From: Lineus longissimus
Taxonomy: Eukaryota > Nemertea > Pilidiophora > Heteronemertea > Lineidae
Assembly (NCBI RefSeq): GCF_910592395.1
Contig: NC_088316.1
Span: forward strand, 16,430,001 to 16,494,000
Length of the DNA stretch: 64,000 nt
Direction of reading: 5' to 3'
The notes below the pieces were generated by a model. It was not told the DNA's origin, did not search any database, and saw nothing but the letters and a program-made list of their open reading frames with translations. Position numbers and translations under genes: made by a program. Below are positions 39,222-52,500 of the stretch, in pieces; position 1 is the stretch's first letter, and each line of letters opens with the position of its first letter.

Positions 39222-40090
39222 TTGTCCTAGCCCACCATTCCTTAGTCTATCTATGTCCACTTGGTGACGGACATATCTTGACCTGGTTCAGTATCCCTTT
39301 GCCTGATACAGACCACTGAATGAGAGACAACTCTCGTGTTAGCCCACCACTCCTTAGTCTATCTATGTCCACTTGGTGACAGACATATCTTGCCCTGGTT
39401 CAGTATCCCTTGGCCTGTTACAGACCACTTGGTGAGGGACAACTCTCGTCTTAGCCCACCATTCCTTAGTCTATCTATGCCCACTTGGTGACGGACATAT
39501 CTTGACTTGGTTCAGTATTCCTTTGCCTGATACAGACCACTCAATGAGAGACAACTCTTGTCCTAGCCCACCATTCCTTAGTCTATCTATGCCCACTTGG
39601 TGACGGACATATCTTGCCCTGGTTCAGTATCCCCTTGCCTGATACAGACCACTCAATGAGAGACAACTCTTGTCCTAGCCCACCATTCCTTAGTCTATCT
39701 ATGTCCACTTGGTGACGGACATATCTTGACTTGGTTCAGTATCCCTTTGCCTGATACAGACCACTCAATGAGAGACAACTTTTATCCTAGCCCACCATTC
39801 CTTAGTCTATCTATGACCACTTGGTGACGGACATATCTTGTCATGGTTCAGTATTCCTTTGCCTGTTACAGACCACTTGGTGAGGGACAGTCATGGTTCA
39901 GTATTCCCTATCTATGTCCACTTGGTGACGGCCATATCTTGACCTGATTCAGTATCCCTTTGCCTGTTACAGACCACTCGAGAGACAACTCTTGTCTTAG
40001 CCCACCATTCCTTGGGTCTACATGTACATTGTATCTATGATCACTCGGTGACAGACATATCTTGCCCTGGTTCAGTATCCCTTGACCAGA
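39222..40090. repeat. 112-bp tandem repeat array, about 7-8 copies
   Basis: Units contain TAGCCCACCATTCCTTAGTC, CCACTTGGTGACGGACATAT and GGTTCAGTATCC. The ACATATCTTG landmark recurs at 39271, 39383, 39495, 39607, 39719 and 39831, exactly 112 bases apart, after which spacing becomes irregular. The high identity suggests recent or homogenised amplification. It lies between the convergent 3' ends of MGAT4 and nicotinamidase. Confidence 0.9.
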
Positions 40091-40409
40091 ACCTTCGAGT
40101 TGTTTGACCTTGGTCATATACCCTGCATCAGAAACTCGTAGAGGGTGTAGACCGTTAGTCCATTAGGTGAAACAAACCAACAAGGACCACCTGTAGTATA
40201 ATACACTTTATTTAATTATCAGAAGCTTCAGCATGACCAACATGTAAGATGAGACTGAAATCAAGATATCTGTCATTTATAAAAAAAACTTTCATTTTCC
40301 CGCAGTTATTTCTTCCGCTTGTCCAATGAACTGGATTGATGAAAGACAGGAAGACATTACTGGCGATTTTTAACGATAAAATTTATAATAAATTTATCGT
40401 AAGAAATCA

Positions 40410-40558
40410 CTATAGATCCATGCACTTGATTGGGAACAACATTTATATAACGTAGTGTTGGCCGTCGTCTCGTCACCATGCATTTTTACATTACTGTAAC
40501 GTGACGAGACGCGACGTCTTCGTAAACGTTGTTCCCAATCAAGTGCATCGATCTATAG
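40410..40558. mobile_element. Palindromic MITE family 1, copy 2
   Basis: A 149-base inverted-repeat element with ends CTATAGATCCATGCACTT and its complement. Its inner part is nearly the reverse complement of the inner part of copy 1 (14326-14476). Confidence 0.8.
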
Positions 40559-41368
40559 TAATGTCTTCGTTAAAACTGGATGGATGAAATATGCGAAGAC
40601 GCGACTAGTGATTTTTTTCACAATCGACGAGAGACCAATGTGACAAAAATTCTACCCTATGGCCAAACATTTAAATGAACAATGTATAAACGATAAAGGA
40701 CGGAATGGATTAAACCAACAAAATTGAAAACTATGATTACAAAGCATGCACACGGCGAAACTCTTTATTTTTGCAAGCCTAATATCGTGACAGGCCTAAA
40801 AAGCTTACGGCCATACCGTTCATTTATTTTGGGGATTTTCCAAATAACCTATATTCGCAAATTTGGAAATACCAAATTCATGAAAATTTCATTATTTTCA
40901 GAAGTCGCAAAAATAAAGAGGTGTGGAAATATTGTATGTTTACAATACATGTACATGTACATATTTGGAGATGCCAATACACTTTGAATAGCAGCAGCAG
41001 ATGAAGGCAATAGAGATTTATACAAATCCTGGAAGTATTGGACAAAGGCATTCAATGGAAGTTTAACAAAAGCATCAACTAATATGGGGAATATTGTATT
41101 TCGTTTGGAATAAAACACCTTGTTTATAGACAAACTCAAGTATAAATAAATTCTTTAAATAAGTGTTTACAGCATGTAAGTTTTAAACCGCATTATAAGT
41201 TGTGATTGACACAATAGTCCAATGTCAAAAGATAATGTTCATGAAAGTTCCATGGTTTGCCATAAACCCGTATGAGGGTTCATTTCCAAGCTCTTCATAT
41301 CCCATGCGTATCACCCTGTTTTAAATATCTGGATTTGTCAAAGTTTTTGTTCTCAGCATTGTTCACTC
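40559..41368. other. 3' flank of the nicotinamidase gene
   Basis: No gene was recognised. The region probably includes the 3' UTR of the minus-strand nicotinamidase gene. TACATGTA repeats lie near 40948. Confidence 0.3.
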
Positions 41369-44300
41369 CTACGAACTTGGCAAATCGTGTCCATTGAGAG
41401 TTGCCTGGAAAACTAATTCAGGTCGTCGATCTTTTCCATTCACAAGGTCTGCAACCTGAAAAAGAAATCAAGTGATGTCAGTTTAACAGCATGCTGGAAA
41501 ATAGATTAAGAGACATCCTTCAGAGTTGCTCCTTCAGCCCTACAACCGAGCATTTTGGACAGGTACCCATGGAGTCAGGCAAGTTCGATAAAGAGACCTG
41601 CCTAAAGTCTCGTGCAGACTGTTGGTATCGAACAAGAGACTGCTAGCCAAGAGTCCGAGCCACTAACCTACATGTACAGCAGCTCCTATTAAGGGACAAA
41701 CATGATAAGTTGTGATGGGACTCCATCTCCCTGACTGAAGATTTTTTTTTCTTTCCTTATAATTTATAATTGGATGAGGTGTGGGTACAAATATAACTGT
41801 GTATGTATGTTCAACTTTTTTGTCGCATTAGTGTATTTTGATACACCCCTTACTTACCTCACTTGCATTGACAATTGGAACATAGAGATTCTTTAATCGT
41901 TCCTTCATATTGCTGATTAGAGTATTACTTGTTCCTCGAGTGGCGTCCTCTATTAACACAGTGCGGAACCCTGACTGGGCGGCATCGACTGACGTTTCAC
42001 CTAAAGACAACAGATGATGACAAGTGGACTGTATCACACAAAAACCTGCTAATTAACTGATACAACCCAAGTGCACCCTTGATGACCATTTCCCCAATGG
42101 GTATTTATGGCCAATGATCTAACGATGTGGCCAAGTTATACATGCACACTTCATAGATGCAGTAAAAACACTCACCGACACAAAAATCATAAGCAATACC
42201 ACACGTGTATACATTTGTAACATTCCGTTTAATCAAATCGTCAGCCAAAGACGTACACCTGGTCCGGGACTGGTCCTTGAAGGCTGAGTAATAATCTGCA
42301 TGTGACTCTAATCCCTTGTCGTGGATGTGCCCTCCTTTTACTATCTGAAAAGGTGACATTGGGAAGATGTTTATTTTTACGGACACTCTGACAACAAGAT
42401 GGATGTAGTAACTCAACATCAAGGCTTATCAAAATAATAATTGTCAGCTGAATGGCACCTTCCCATGGTTACAGTACATGTACTACCAAACTCACTTTGA
42501 GATCTTTATGTAAAGCAGCACCCTCTGTTTCCCGCACACAATGGGTTGGCCAGAGGACTTGGTTCACTGACGGCTCACCCTCAAATGTCACCGTATCAAA
42601 CATGTTGGCTTCCTCAGCTTTCAGCTGAAATAATAAACACATTTTATTTAGAAATTGGATGCTCTGTGATGTGATTTCAGGGCTTTTCTGACAAGTAAAA
42701 ATGTCCTGGAAGTGTACATGTATTTTCTCATATGATAAATGTATTTATTTTTGGTTTAAGTGGCCATGTCGGAATGTTTAAGGGCAATTCCTTCTATGGA
42801 CAGTAAATCATGCCACCAAATTCGACCTGAATACTAATGACTTTTTGATGGTTTTTACAGCCGGGGAGACAGATGCTTTCAGACGGTTTTCTGTCCGGTG
42901 CCTGACTATTAGCGACAACTCTGACTTCTAATAACAGATGATACTGTGTAATGGCACAGAACAAATACTTGCTAGATACCCACTGAACTACATTGTGTCG
43001 TCTTCCACTTGTGCCGATTCTCATGAAATGAGATGTGATCCGGTGGATGCCAGTCCCGAGTATAAATCACATGATCGAAATCAACATCCTCAAGAAGCTT
43101 ATTGATGACTGGGACAACTTCTTCACCATTTTGTTTTGCTTCACCGGCAGACATGGCCAAAGAACCAGAAATGAAGTCATTTTGGACATCGATGACTAGT
43201 AAGACACTAACGGGGTCCAGAATCTAAAAGAAAAATCAAAATCTATCGGATGGCCCAAAAAGAATGCACCAAAAGTTATGGGGCAAAAGGTCATGAAGTT
43301 TACAACTGATTGAATGATCATTTGGCAGCTGGCAAACATTAATCACCCAACCTGATCTCTACCACTGCATCAATACCAGGTTGTATCGCTGGCTAGTGAA
43401 AGATTTTTTTAACATGGTCTCAACAATTTTACAAACTTACCGGCCTGAACCAAGTACTCCAGTATTCACTGAACACCGGCAAGGTAATTTTTCCAGTCTG
43501 TAAAAGAAACCCATTGATTACTATCCTAGAAGTGATGAAATAATCTGGTGCTAAACTTGGCCACTTTGGCGAGTTAGTAAGAGAGTGACACTGGCCGAGC
43601 ATAGAAAATTTCAGCTTTACAAGAATGATAACTTTAAGTGTCTCCAATATTGGGACAATTCCAGATATGGTACAATCAATAGCCAATGGAATTTTTCCCT
43701 CAAGCACTAGAAATTACCTTTTGCCTATCCAATTGATCAAAAAGTGCTTGTTTTTTATCATCTGTTAGATTGTGTGGCTTTCCGTTGTGGGAGAACAACG
43801 TGCTGAAAATATTGGAGAAATCCTCAGGATCTAGGTATCCCTTCCTGAAATGATAAAACAGACTACTTAGAGTGAAGTTACATGAATTTGATTATTGAGT
43901 TTCAATTCCTTGATCTATTTGTTAAGAACGGTCTCCACAAGGAAAATTAAAAGAGGAAGAGGAAAAGAAAAATGTTCCCATGATATCAATATTCTCCATC
44001 TGGGATTCTAAGTAACCAACAAAGAGATAGCACTCATACTCTAGGGCAAGTCACTTTACTTATAAACAGGAACCCAGGAATACTTCTGGCCCATCAATAA
44101 CTCCTGCTACTTCTTTAAATGCAATTTGATAGCATTCTGCACTAATTCCCTGCACCTGGAGGCTCTCTCAATGCTTACAAATATTGTTTACTTTGCTGAC
44201 AACCAAAGGGTTAAATAATTGCAATAACAGTGATTAACGAGGTGACAATTGTGATTCCATTTAATGGTCTTTGGACCCGGAAGGAGGATGTTCAATGTGC

Positions 44301-45006
44301 ATGCATAATGTAGGTCATTCGATGATCATGTTGAGTAGATGTTTCAGTTACATGTATGACAGTTACGCTAATTTTCATCTCAGACCAAGATACAACGATG
44401 CAAGTCATTTCAGACAGTTCTTAGAGGAAGAAAGGGACATGGCTGTCACTCAACATGGGCTCGTCACTCTCAGCTTGAATACCTGTGAGTGTGAACACTG
44501 CCAGGGATTGTTATTTAAAATGCTATATATCTACAGCCAGCTTGGCAGACTAGCTTAAACCTTAAAATCATGTAAATCAACGAATGGGAAGGCAGTGGGG
44601 GGGGGGGGGGGGGGGTATTCATTACGAATGAATGGTCAGTCATATTTGCCAGTTTGACAGGTTGAGACGATTGTAAACATGGTAAATAAACATAAAAGAT
44701 CAGCCCGAAAAGCCGGGCAGGTAGGCCTAGCCCTAGAGCATACATTACGTTCAACCCATGTTAAGTGTGTGGACTGTGGGAGATAATATATCAAAGATAA
44801 GTCATAGTTAGAGAAATAGAAGGAAGTTAAGGCCAAGCCTATAGAAAAATATAAACAAATACTAAATTTATGAATAGAAATACAAGAGAAAAAAATTACC
44901 CCTTTGCATCATATCTCCTGAAAAAGTTCCCTGCTTCCACTGAATTATTAGTTGCTCCCTTCTTCAAGTATCTTGTCTCAAAATCGAACATGGACTTGGA
45001 AGCCAT
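41369..45006 (-). CDS. Naam: Nicotinamidase with N-terminal EF-hand (Naam type)
   Basis: Eight exons: 45006-44900, 43844-43718, 43497-43441, 43223-42984, 42624-42496, 42344-42176, 42000-41858, 41455-41369; 352 aa, close to Drosophila Naam. All phases agree. The enzyme hydrolyses nicotinamide to nicotinate and ammonia in NAD salvage; vertebrates lack it. Isochorismatase-fold triad: Asp109 in IDVQNDF, Lys223 in IVKGG, Cys275 in AYDFCVG. Metal ligands: Asp154, His156, His160 in TRDWHPPDH. Other family motifs are LWPTHCV, EDATRGT and KDRRPEL. The N-terminal EF-hand-like loop DAKGKGYLDPED is split by intron 1. Donor choice for exon 4 (TCA then GTGGGT) was fixed by phase and by matching the family spacing. 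The frame is open upstream, so an ATG at 45222 would add 72 residues with no recognised domain; the 45006 start is the conservative choice. Confidence 0.92.
41520..41690. mobile_element. SINE-like fragment in the last intron of the nicotinamidase gene
   Basis: The text GGACAGGTACCCATGGAGTC, then GTTGGTATCGAAC, then CCGAGCCACTAAC resembles the 3' part of tRNA-related SINEs common in marine invertebrates. It is strongly diverged and could be coincidental. Confidence 0.3.
44597..44615. repeat. Poly-G tract of 19
   Basis: A pure G run in intron 1 of the nicotinamidase gene. Its length may be unreliable in an assembly. Confidence 0.7.
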
Positions 45007-45222
45007 GACGTCGCTGTCAGAAGCACTGGAAGAACAATCAGCTGATAGGCCTGGTAGACTTTGGAATTGGAAATTTTTCACACTGCCAAAACGAGGGCAC
45101 TGCGATACGGTCGTTGCACACGCTTTGTATAGTCCAGAAAATGACCCCAATGCTTTCAAAAGACGGAGTGGCATCGCAACTATCCAATTAATCAAATTTA
45201 GAGCATGTTTATCTGCTCCCAT

Positions 45223-46550
45223 ATGTTTGTGCAGTAGTTTCTTGTGGCCAACTTTTTGTTGTCTTTTTCTGAAATGTTGTTTACTTTTTCTTATTGTCCT
45301 CTTGACTAATTCCACATCTGCCGTGTATCAATCTCTCGCTCCGGTGTCTCTGCGGCCGTGGGACGAAAAGATGAGGACAGTTTTGTACATGTGCAAGTCC
45401 ATCACTCAGTGAATCACTGTCACATCGTTTGTCTTTTTTATTTCTAAAAAATTACTCTATGATGCTCGTGCTCAATCAAGCTCTCCTTTTGCTCCGGTAC
45501 CCACATAGATGGTCACAATTGATGCAGTGGTTTTGTCCCGAGGGGCCGTCCTGAAAAGAAACCAGCATTGCGTGGTAATGAGCAAAAGCTAGTGCGGTAG
45601 AATGGAATAGCCTTCCATGGGGCTTGATGGTTCAAGATGGGTTTCTTGCCGTCCCCAGTCACCATCATTTTCACCAGGCCTCGAAGATAGCCGCCTGCAA
45701 CAAAGAAATCATAACTTCCAAAAATAACAACAATATAATTTTGAGCTTACTACAACTTATGTTATTATTGACAAATCTTCTGGGTATAAGATGTGCTGAT
45801 GAACTAACATTTTGACAATACTGAATTGCCAAACAGTAGCTCCCGTACAAAACACAAGAATGCTTCACATCAGTCACTGTCAATTAAAGACAGTAGCACA
45901 TCCAGCGGTGGGTTATCATAAGAATTACATTATTTACCAAAATTCCTCTTGGAGAATTAGTTTTCAAAATAAAGGCCCGGTCCCAAGTGACAACCTCCTG
46001 CAGAAAGGACATCACTTACTCCTCATCCCCCATCCTTTGCACAATCTATGATTTACCTCAAATTATCACTTTACGAATTCTTAATAATATTATACAACTA
46101 TATTTACAGATTTGATATGTAAGCTACCACACAACTATTTTTGTCTGTATTGCTCAGAATTCATCTTCAAATGGAAAACCATTTAAAAAAGTAAACAATA
46201 TCTAAATTAAAAATGCAAGCAGATTAGCTTAGAACACTGCAGACGAGTAATTTTTATCACAGTGACATGTGATTTATGCGAGTGAGGTTCCTTTTCTGTA
46301 GACAAAATTGGACGTTGCTGCACCCGGTTTGATAGATGTATTTATCCCATCTTGCAGCAAGGACAGATTTTCTTTGACTCTCTGCACCTGCGGTGACCCC
46401 CTCAAGTAAATTCAAAATTTCTCAATCATTTCCAGAGCACTTTCCTCAACATAGCAAGTTTTTTAAATCAGTATATTTCAACAAGTTTTGAATCACTTTT
46501 GGTCTCTTCATTTACAAATTCAACAATTTGTCAAGTTTTTCCACCCTTCA
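45223..46550. other. Region between CLOCK 3' end and nicotinamidase 5' end
   Basis: No gene was recognised. It should hold the CLOCK 3' UTR and the nicotinamidase promoter, since both genes run on the minus strand. TTTATT at 45437-45442 is a possible AATAAA for CLOCK but is over 1.1 kb from its stop. Confidence 0.35.
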
Positions 46551-49500
46551 TTATCTAGGCTGTTGATGTAATAAGTCACGTATCCGCACATTCGTACCCT
46601 GACCAAAATGAAATGGATTTTGTGGTGTACCTGGTCGAGTCTGTTGTGGAATAATCTGAATCAATTGGCTATTTGTATTTTGCGCAACCGGAGAAATTAT
46701 ATTGACAGGCACCATGGTGACCGGTTGTGGCAAAATTTGTCCCCGTTGCTGTGGCAATTGTTCTTGTAAATCCTGTTGTTGTGACGTCTCCTGCTCCTGT
46801 TGTTGTACAACCTGTTGCCCATGTTGGGTCAATGTCTGTTGTAGCACACGTTGCCGTAAAGTCGGTTGCCCATGTTGGGTTAATGTCTGATGCCCTTGCA
46901 CTATCTGTTGTCCCTGCTGCTGCAACATATGTTGACCCTGTTGTTGTAAAACCTGGCCAGCTGATGTCTGTTGCCCAGGTTGTCCCCGTAATGTCTGTTG
47001 TTGCATTACCAGTTGGCCCTGTTGTTGTATCACTGGTTGTCCAGGTAATTCTTGCCCTTGATGTTGTAATAATGATTGCCCTGGTAACACCTGCTCTCCT
47101 GCGTGTTGTCCCTCCTGTAACAGATGTTGTCCCTGCAGTACCATATTTTGTTCTTGCTGTACCATATGCTGTCCCTGCTGAACTACTGTATATTGTCTCT
47201 CCTGTATCGTATGATGTCCTTGCTGTTCTGAATGTTGTCCCTGCATTACCGTATTCCGTCCCTCTTGTACAGCATGCTGACCAAGCTCCTGTACCATGAT
47301 ATCGTGACTCTGTTCAAGTACCGTATGTGGCTGTAAGGCCTGTTGATCTTGAACCTGTAATTGGTGAATGTGGTCCTGGTCTGAAACATTAAAGATGACT
47401 AAGTTAATTAAGCATGGTCAGAAAGATTGCACACATCTGTATATGCAGTTATCTGTGATTCTGAATCATTTTCTTGTCAGCGAGATACTTCTGTACCTTT
47501 TATTCAAAGGGAAAGCTTGGGTAATTGGGATTCAGCTGGCCAGGATGATAATACCCTTCTTTGCACTTGATGCCTTAGCAAGACCAAGCGAAGACCCAAC
47601 CAAGTGAGAAACATTAGTGGCTTGTGATGAATAACCTCTGGTCAAAGACTAGGCAATTCGAACCAACTGACACCTAACTCTAGTGGCAGGTAAAAATACT
47701 CATCCCATCTTGGAGGAGGAATACTCTCTGAAGAATAATCCCTCCAAGTGCAGAGGAAGTGATGATAGAACATAGTACTGGTAAGCTGGTCTTCTGCTTT
47801 CAATGCATTTACCTTGTCCACTGACCGGTAGTAGGAACGTGTCCGCACTAAGATTCAGCATATCAACAACACCATGTAGCTCATCCTGTTGTTTGGATAA
47901 CCTCGCCAGCAGACTGGTATATCTCGCCTTCAGTTGATGAAACAAAAGTTCTTGTGCTTTAGTCAAGTGGATCTGGCGGACTGTCAACACCTGAAATAAG
48001 AATAAAATCTTAAAAATGTATTTCTACGATGGGATTTCTCAGTTTTCATTTACAATAGCCTATCAAGAAATACGCATTCAAATTTCCGTTTTGTTATTCG
48101 TGATCGCTTTTTGCCCTCAGGGACCAGAGCCTGGTCGTTACAAAGCACAAAATTCACCTCATCCCTAACCGTTACATTTAGTTCCCTTCAAAATGCCACC
48201 TCTTTCATCCCAAATTTTAACATGACTAACGACTCTGCTAAAGCCAACAAGGTTTTGAACAATCCAGACCTGGTTGTGATCAACTCACCTGGTTAGACAA
48301 GGCAGGGGCTCCAACCACTGATACTGATCCACTCGTGGGCATCTTCTGGGAGGAGTGACCACCAAGAAGGGACTGAAAGAACAACGGTCATCATCAATAA
48401 GGTTGCCAAAGGAGAAAGAGAACGAGGACTGGGGTCTTTGGTTTAGTAGCTAGAATAGAATCAGAAATACTCACACTTTTGATCACTGTCGTCGGTACTT
48501 TGGTGACAGAGTCAGAGGATGGGAGGCTTAAAATCTTGACTAAGCTGGCCTTCCTCAAAGTGGAGGAGGTCGTCATTGGTTGGCCGGAGGGCATAGGTTC
48601 CAACAACGAACTCTGCCCACCAAATACCTGCAAATAAGATGTCAAAAGTTTTGAAGTGTAGAATTGGCATTGAATGTTTGACCAGGGGTGTTAAACATTG
48701 ATGAACCGAGCCAAATTGCTGAATCGGCATGGGAGTAAAGTAAGTACTAATGTTCTAATGTTAATTGTAAATGACTTTACTGAAGGAGATAATATTACTT
48801 TATCAAGCTTCTCCAAAGCTGGTTGAGAACCATGCCAGTGGATCCTGTTTTTTCTGAAGGACCCATTTTCCTAATGACTTACCGATGTGGGAACAGCCTT
48901 GCTCGTAGACGGGACTGGATCAGCAGTTGATGAAGAAGGTTGGTTCCCATCTGCTTCTGAGTAGACGAATGATACGGCGGAAGCATTGTCTGTTTGTCCT
49001 GTATGGAATAACGAGAAACACAAATGTAACAGTGACAGTCAAACATGCTAGATTTAAAAGGGAAACATATCAGGAACGAGTTTAATGAACACGCTTTTTG
49101 AAGAGCATATCCTTTCCTGCGATATATTACCTTTTGTGTGAGGCTTCACATCAGATTTCTTGACATGTGGCACTGTTGATGTACATCCCGACAATTCAGT
49201 CACCTGTCGCAGTGGCTGTGCTTGTTGTCTTCGAGCCTGTGCAGCCTGGGCAACTGTTAAACTGAAATTTGATTTCAAAATAGTCACAAGGAGCTTATGG
49301 CTGCGTTATCACAATTAGCACAAGGTAAAACACGGAGTCAAGATTAACTGTTGTGCCTGATTTTTGTTATGTTTTGGTAGCCTGTCTTCAGTTATATTAT
49401 GATAGGCTCCTTGATTGAAAAATTGCATCTTCTAAGATCCTATAATTCGGGTTGTGGCTGCTCATAGCAAAGATTTTTCGTACTATAATCAAATTTCCTG

Positions 49501-52500
49501 CACTCACCTTACAACAGTGTTGGTGCACACTATGAATTCCGGTTTCGAGTTCCACTGATTATATGATATATAATATGACGACTTTAACCACAGCCACTGC
49601 TCGCCTTTTGTCAAGAAACGGTAGTAACAAGACTGACTTTTTCCTGTTTCTGATACTGAAAAATGAAATGTTAATAATGACATTTGGTGACTGGACTGAC
49701 TTTTCCCAGTTCCAATAATGAGAAACAGATGGTTACAGGTGACTATATACATGATATACAGACTTGCGACTTGGCCTAACTGTACAATTTTATAACACGA
49801 CTCTTGTAAATGAAAAACACCACTACTGTAAATGAAATGAAATCAACTGAAGGAGATGATTAAGCTAAAGTTGAGCTTTTAATGCTGGTGTTTGTCTTGA
49901 ATGCCAATTGTGCAACTGGGACCCATCCTTTGAAACGTCTGCCTCTATATGTACTTACATTCCTTGTGGGAATTTGCCAACATTTCTAAATCGTCTGGAT
50001 GGATGTAGTCATACATGGAGTTTCCCAGGACCTCAAAGAGTTGGTATCCTATTAATAATGGACCCCTGCAACAGTTTCAAAATAAAATGGTTGGTAAATG
50101 TCTCTATACAGAGTCTTTGTTGTTTTCACTCTTTTAACATTTATTCGGCTGGCCGTTTCCGCCAAAATAATAAGAACAGTGGTCAAACGAGGCTGCCATT
50201 GACTTTGTTGACATCACAGCAGCATCCTCGACCATAACGTCAATGATTATTCAAAGATTGTTTGAAATACATATGGAATGATTTCTACAACATTGTTCTT
50301 TTCTTTTTAAGGGGGGGGGGCCTGAAAGGAGCTTTGTACCTCTTTCTTTTTATTTCTATTTCAACCACCAGACCATAACTTTTAGTGACTCATTGCTAAA
50401 CCAACCTACCGGTGATCAAGAAACAAAAATTTCCATTCTGTACTTTGCCGTGACGTAAACTCCTTTTTAGTTTCATCTAGATATGATAATTCGTGCATGC
50501 AAGCAGGATTACTCCGTTGCACCACGCAACAATAGCATGTTGTCGATTTCAGTGGCAGGCCAGTCGTGTTTAACACATCTGTAAGACGCAAGAAGAATTA
50601 GCTGAATGAGGAAGAAACTGCATTGTCTTGAATAGGCCTCTCTAAACTGGGAATTATTTGCAAGGATCACAATCTGCAGTTGAAATCATGCGTGATTCTG
50701 TGTGGTAAGGCAGTGATTTCATATGACACCATTACCAAAAGGATGTCACTTACAACACTTGTAATTAAATACAGTGTTAGTAATCAGTCATGCACACCAC
50801 AGGTCATCTCAGAGAATATTATGGTCAACTGGATCATATTTCTTTAATGGTAGGACCAGGTTTTCTTCCGAGGAACGATGAAATCGATGAAAAGGTCTAT
50901 GTCATATATACACAAGCCGTTATATCGCACATTAAGAGGCCCAAAAATTTGGCGTTCACAGTACTACACCAGTTTATCAAGAAAATTACATCGACTCCAC
51001 CTTTTTGATAGAATTGGAAGGAAATGGCTGGCTCACCCACCTTTATTTGACCAGAATCTAAAGCACCCTTGGCAGCTGAGCAGATGATAGACAGGCGGCG
51101 AGATCGCTTGCCGCATCCGGAATAACAGGTTGACCTGGTTCTCCCCTGAAATCAACATTCATACACTGAAAATCTAGTAATATTTGCATCATAGCTAATC
51201 GTTTGCAAAGGCTCCATTCCAGTTTGTGAAGGGTTAATTCTACCCATATTGAACAGAATAATATCAACAATCAATTGATTATGCCATGGTGTTACCTATG
51301 ATAACTTAGTTTTCAGATGCACACTGGCCTTGGCGATCAGCGGATATGTGGGTCAAATTAGATATGCAGACGTACAGTTAGACAGAGTGCAAAGAGGGAG
51401 CCAGAAGTGCATAACGGCAGAGTTCATACCTCGCTGATAATCTGCTATGTTGTCGTCACTTTCCACCAGCTGATGTTGGGTCAATTGGTTGTAAAGCATA
51501 GGAATGTCGTCTTTATACACGTAGTCAAATATGGAATTGTTTATTAGATCCTCCTGTTGAAAGAGAGACACAATTATCACCTACTGAGCAGAAAAACTCT
51601 GAAACCGCTGGGCTCAACTGATGACTGATCCAGGTATCTTCTAGTACTCAGAACCATATTGTATGACTACCATGAGAACCTATCACTGTGGTGCTCAAGC
51701 AGCAAATGATAATGATTTTTTGCAGCATTTTATAATCGTAGGTCAGAATGACAACAATCACTTGTTTGCAAAGAAGAGCTGCAGGGAGACACAATGTTCT
51801 CCAGAATACTTACTGCCTGATATCCCATGACTGATGTAATATTCTCTGAAGCATACAGGATGTTCCCAACTTTTGTGATGACCAGTACAAATGCACTCGA
51901 TGCCTGGATAGAAATAAAGATAAAAGACTTCAACTTAGCTCTTCTCATGGACAGAGTCTTTGCTCAAAAAGTGCCAGACTCGTTCATTTAAAAAATTGTG
52001 ACTCATGGAGAAAATGTACCTTTGCGCCAGAATTGAGAGACCTGCTGATTGCCAGCACCAACTTTTTGGGTGATTTTCAAGCTAACTCTTGCATCGCAGG
52101 GGAGAGATAATACAGGGCGCCTCTGTTTAGGTGATAATTAACTCACTACTAGAAAGACCCCCCTGAACTTGTTACTAGGGAGATAACACCCTGAAGCTGT
52201 TCTGCATTTATTAACAATTCAATTATACAATGGTAAAATTTGTCATCGTAACCTTCAAGGGTACTTACGTCAAGCATAATCCGCATAAATTCATCATTGG
52301 TCAGAAAGGACGGCTTCCATGTTTCTTTTATTTCATGAGCATGTAATTGCGCTGCGAGCTCTAGAACAAACCAATTGATGCATGAAGATAACAAGAGTGG
52401 AATGGCCAAACAGCAGAGGTCGCTTGCAGAATTCTGGAGGACTTGGAGATTTAGTTACTTAAAAATGTTAGATGTAACAAGATAATGCAAGATCCTATGA

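Noticed and set aside
44271-44558. 95-codon open frame with several Cys residues on the plus strand
   Set aside because: It lies inside intron 1 of the minus-strand nicotinamidase gene and matches no known family.
46727-47299. 190-codon open frame on the plus strand
   Set aside because: It is the antisense of the glutamine-rich CLOCK exon; CAA/CAG-rich coding strands leave the opposite strand open.
50790-51087. Overlapping plus-strand frames of about 70 codons
   Set aside because: They overlap or adjoin the minus-strand CLOCK PAS-linker exon and have no similarity of their own.
51058-51144. Alternative frame of the CLOCK exon at 51145-51041 ([13 protein letters not shown])
   Set aside because: The other frame ([17 protein letters not shown]) matches the PAS linker and is the only one that keeps phase with both neighbouring exons.
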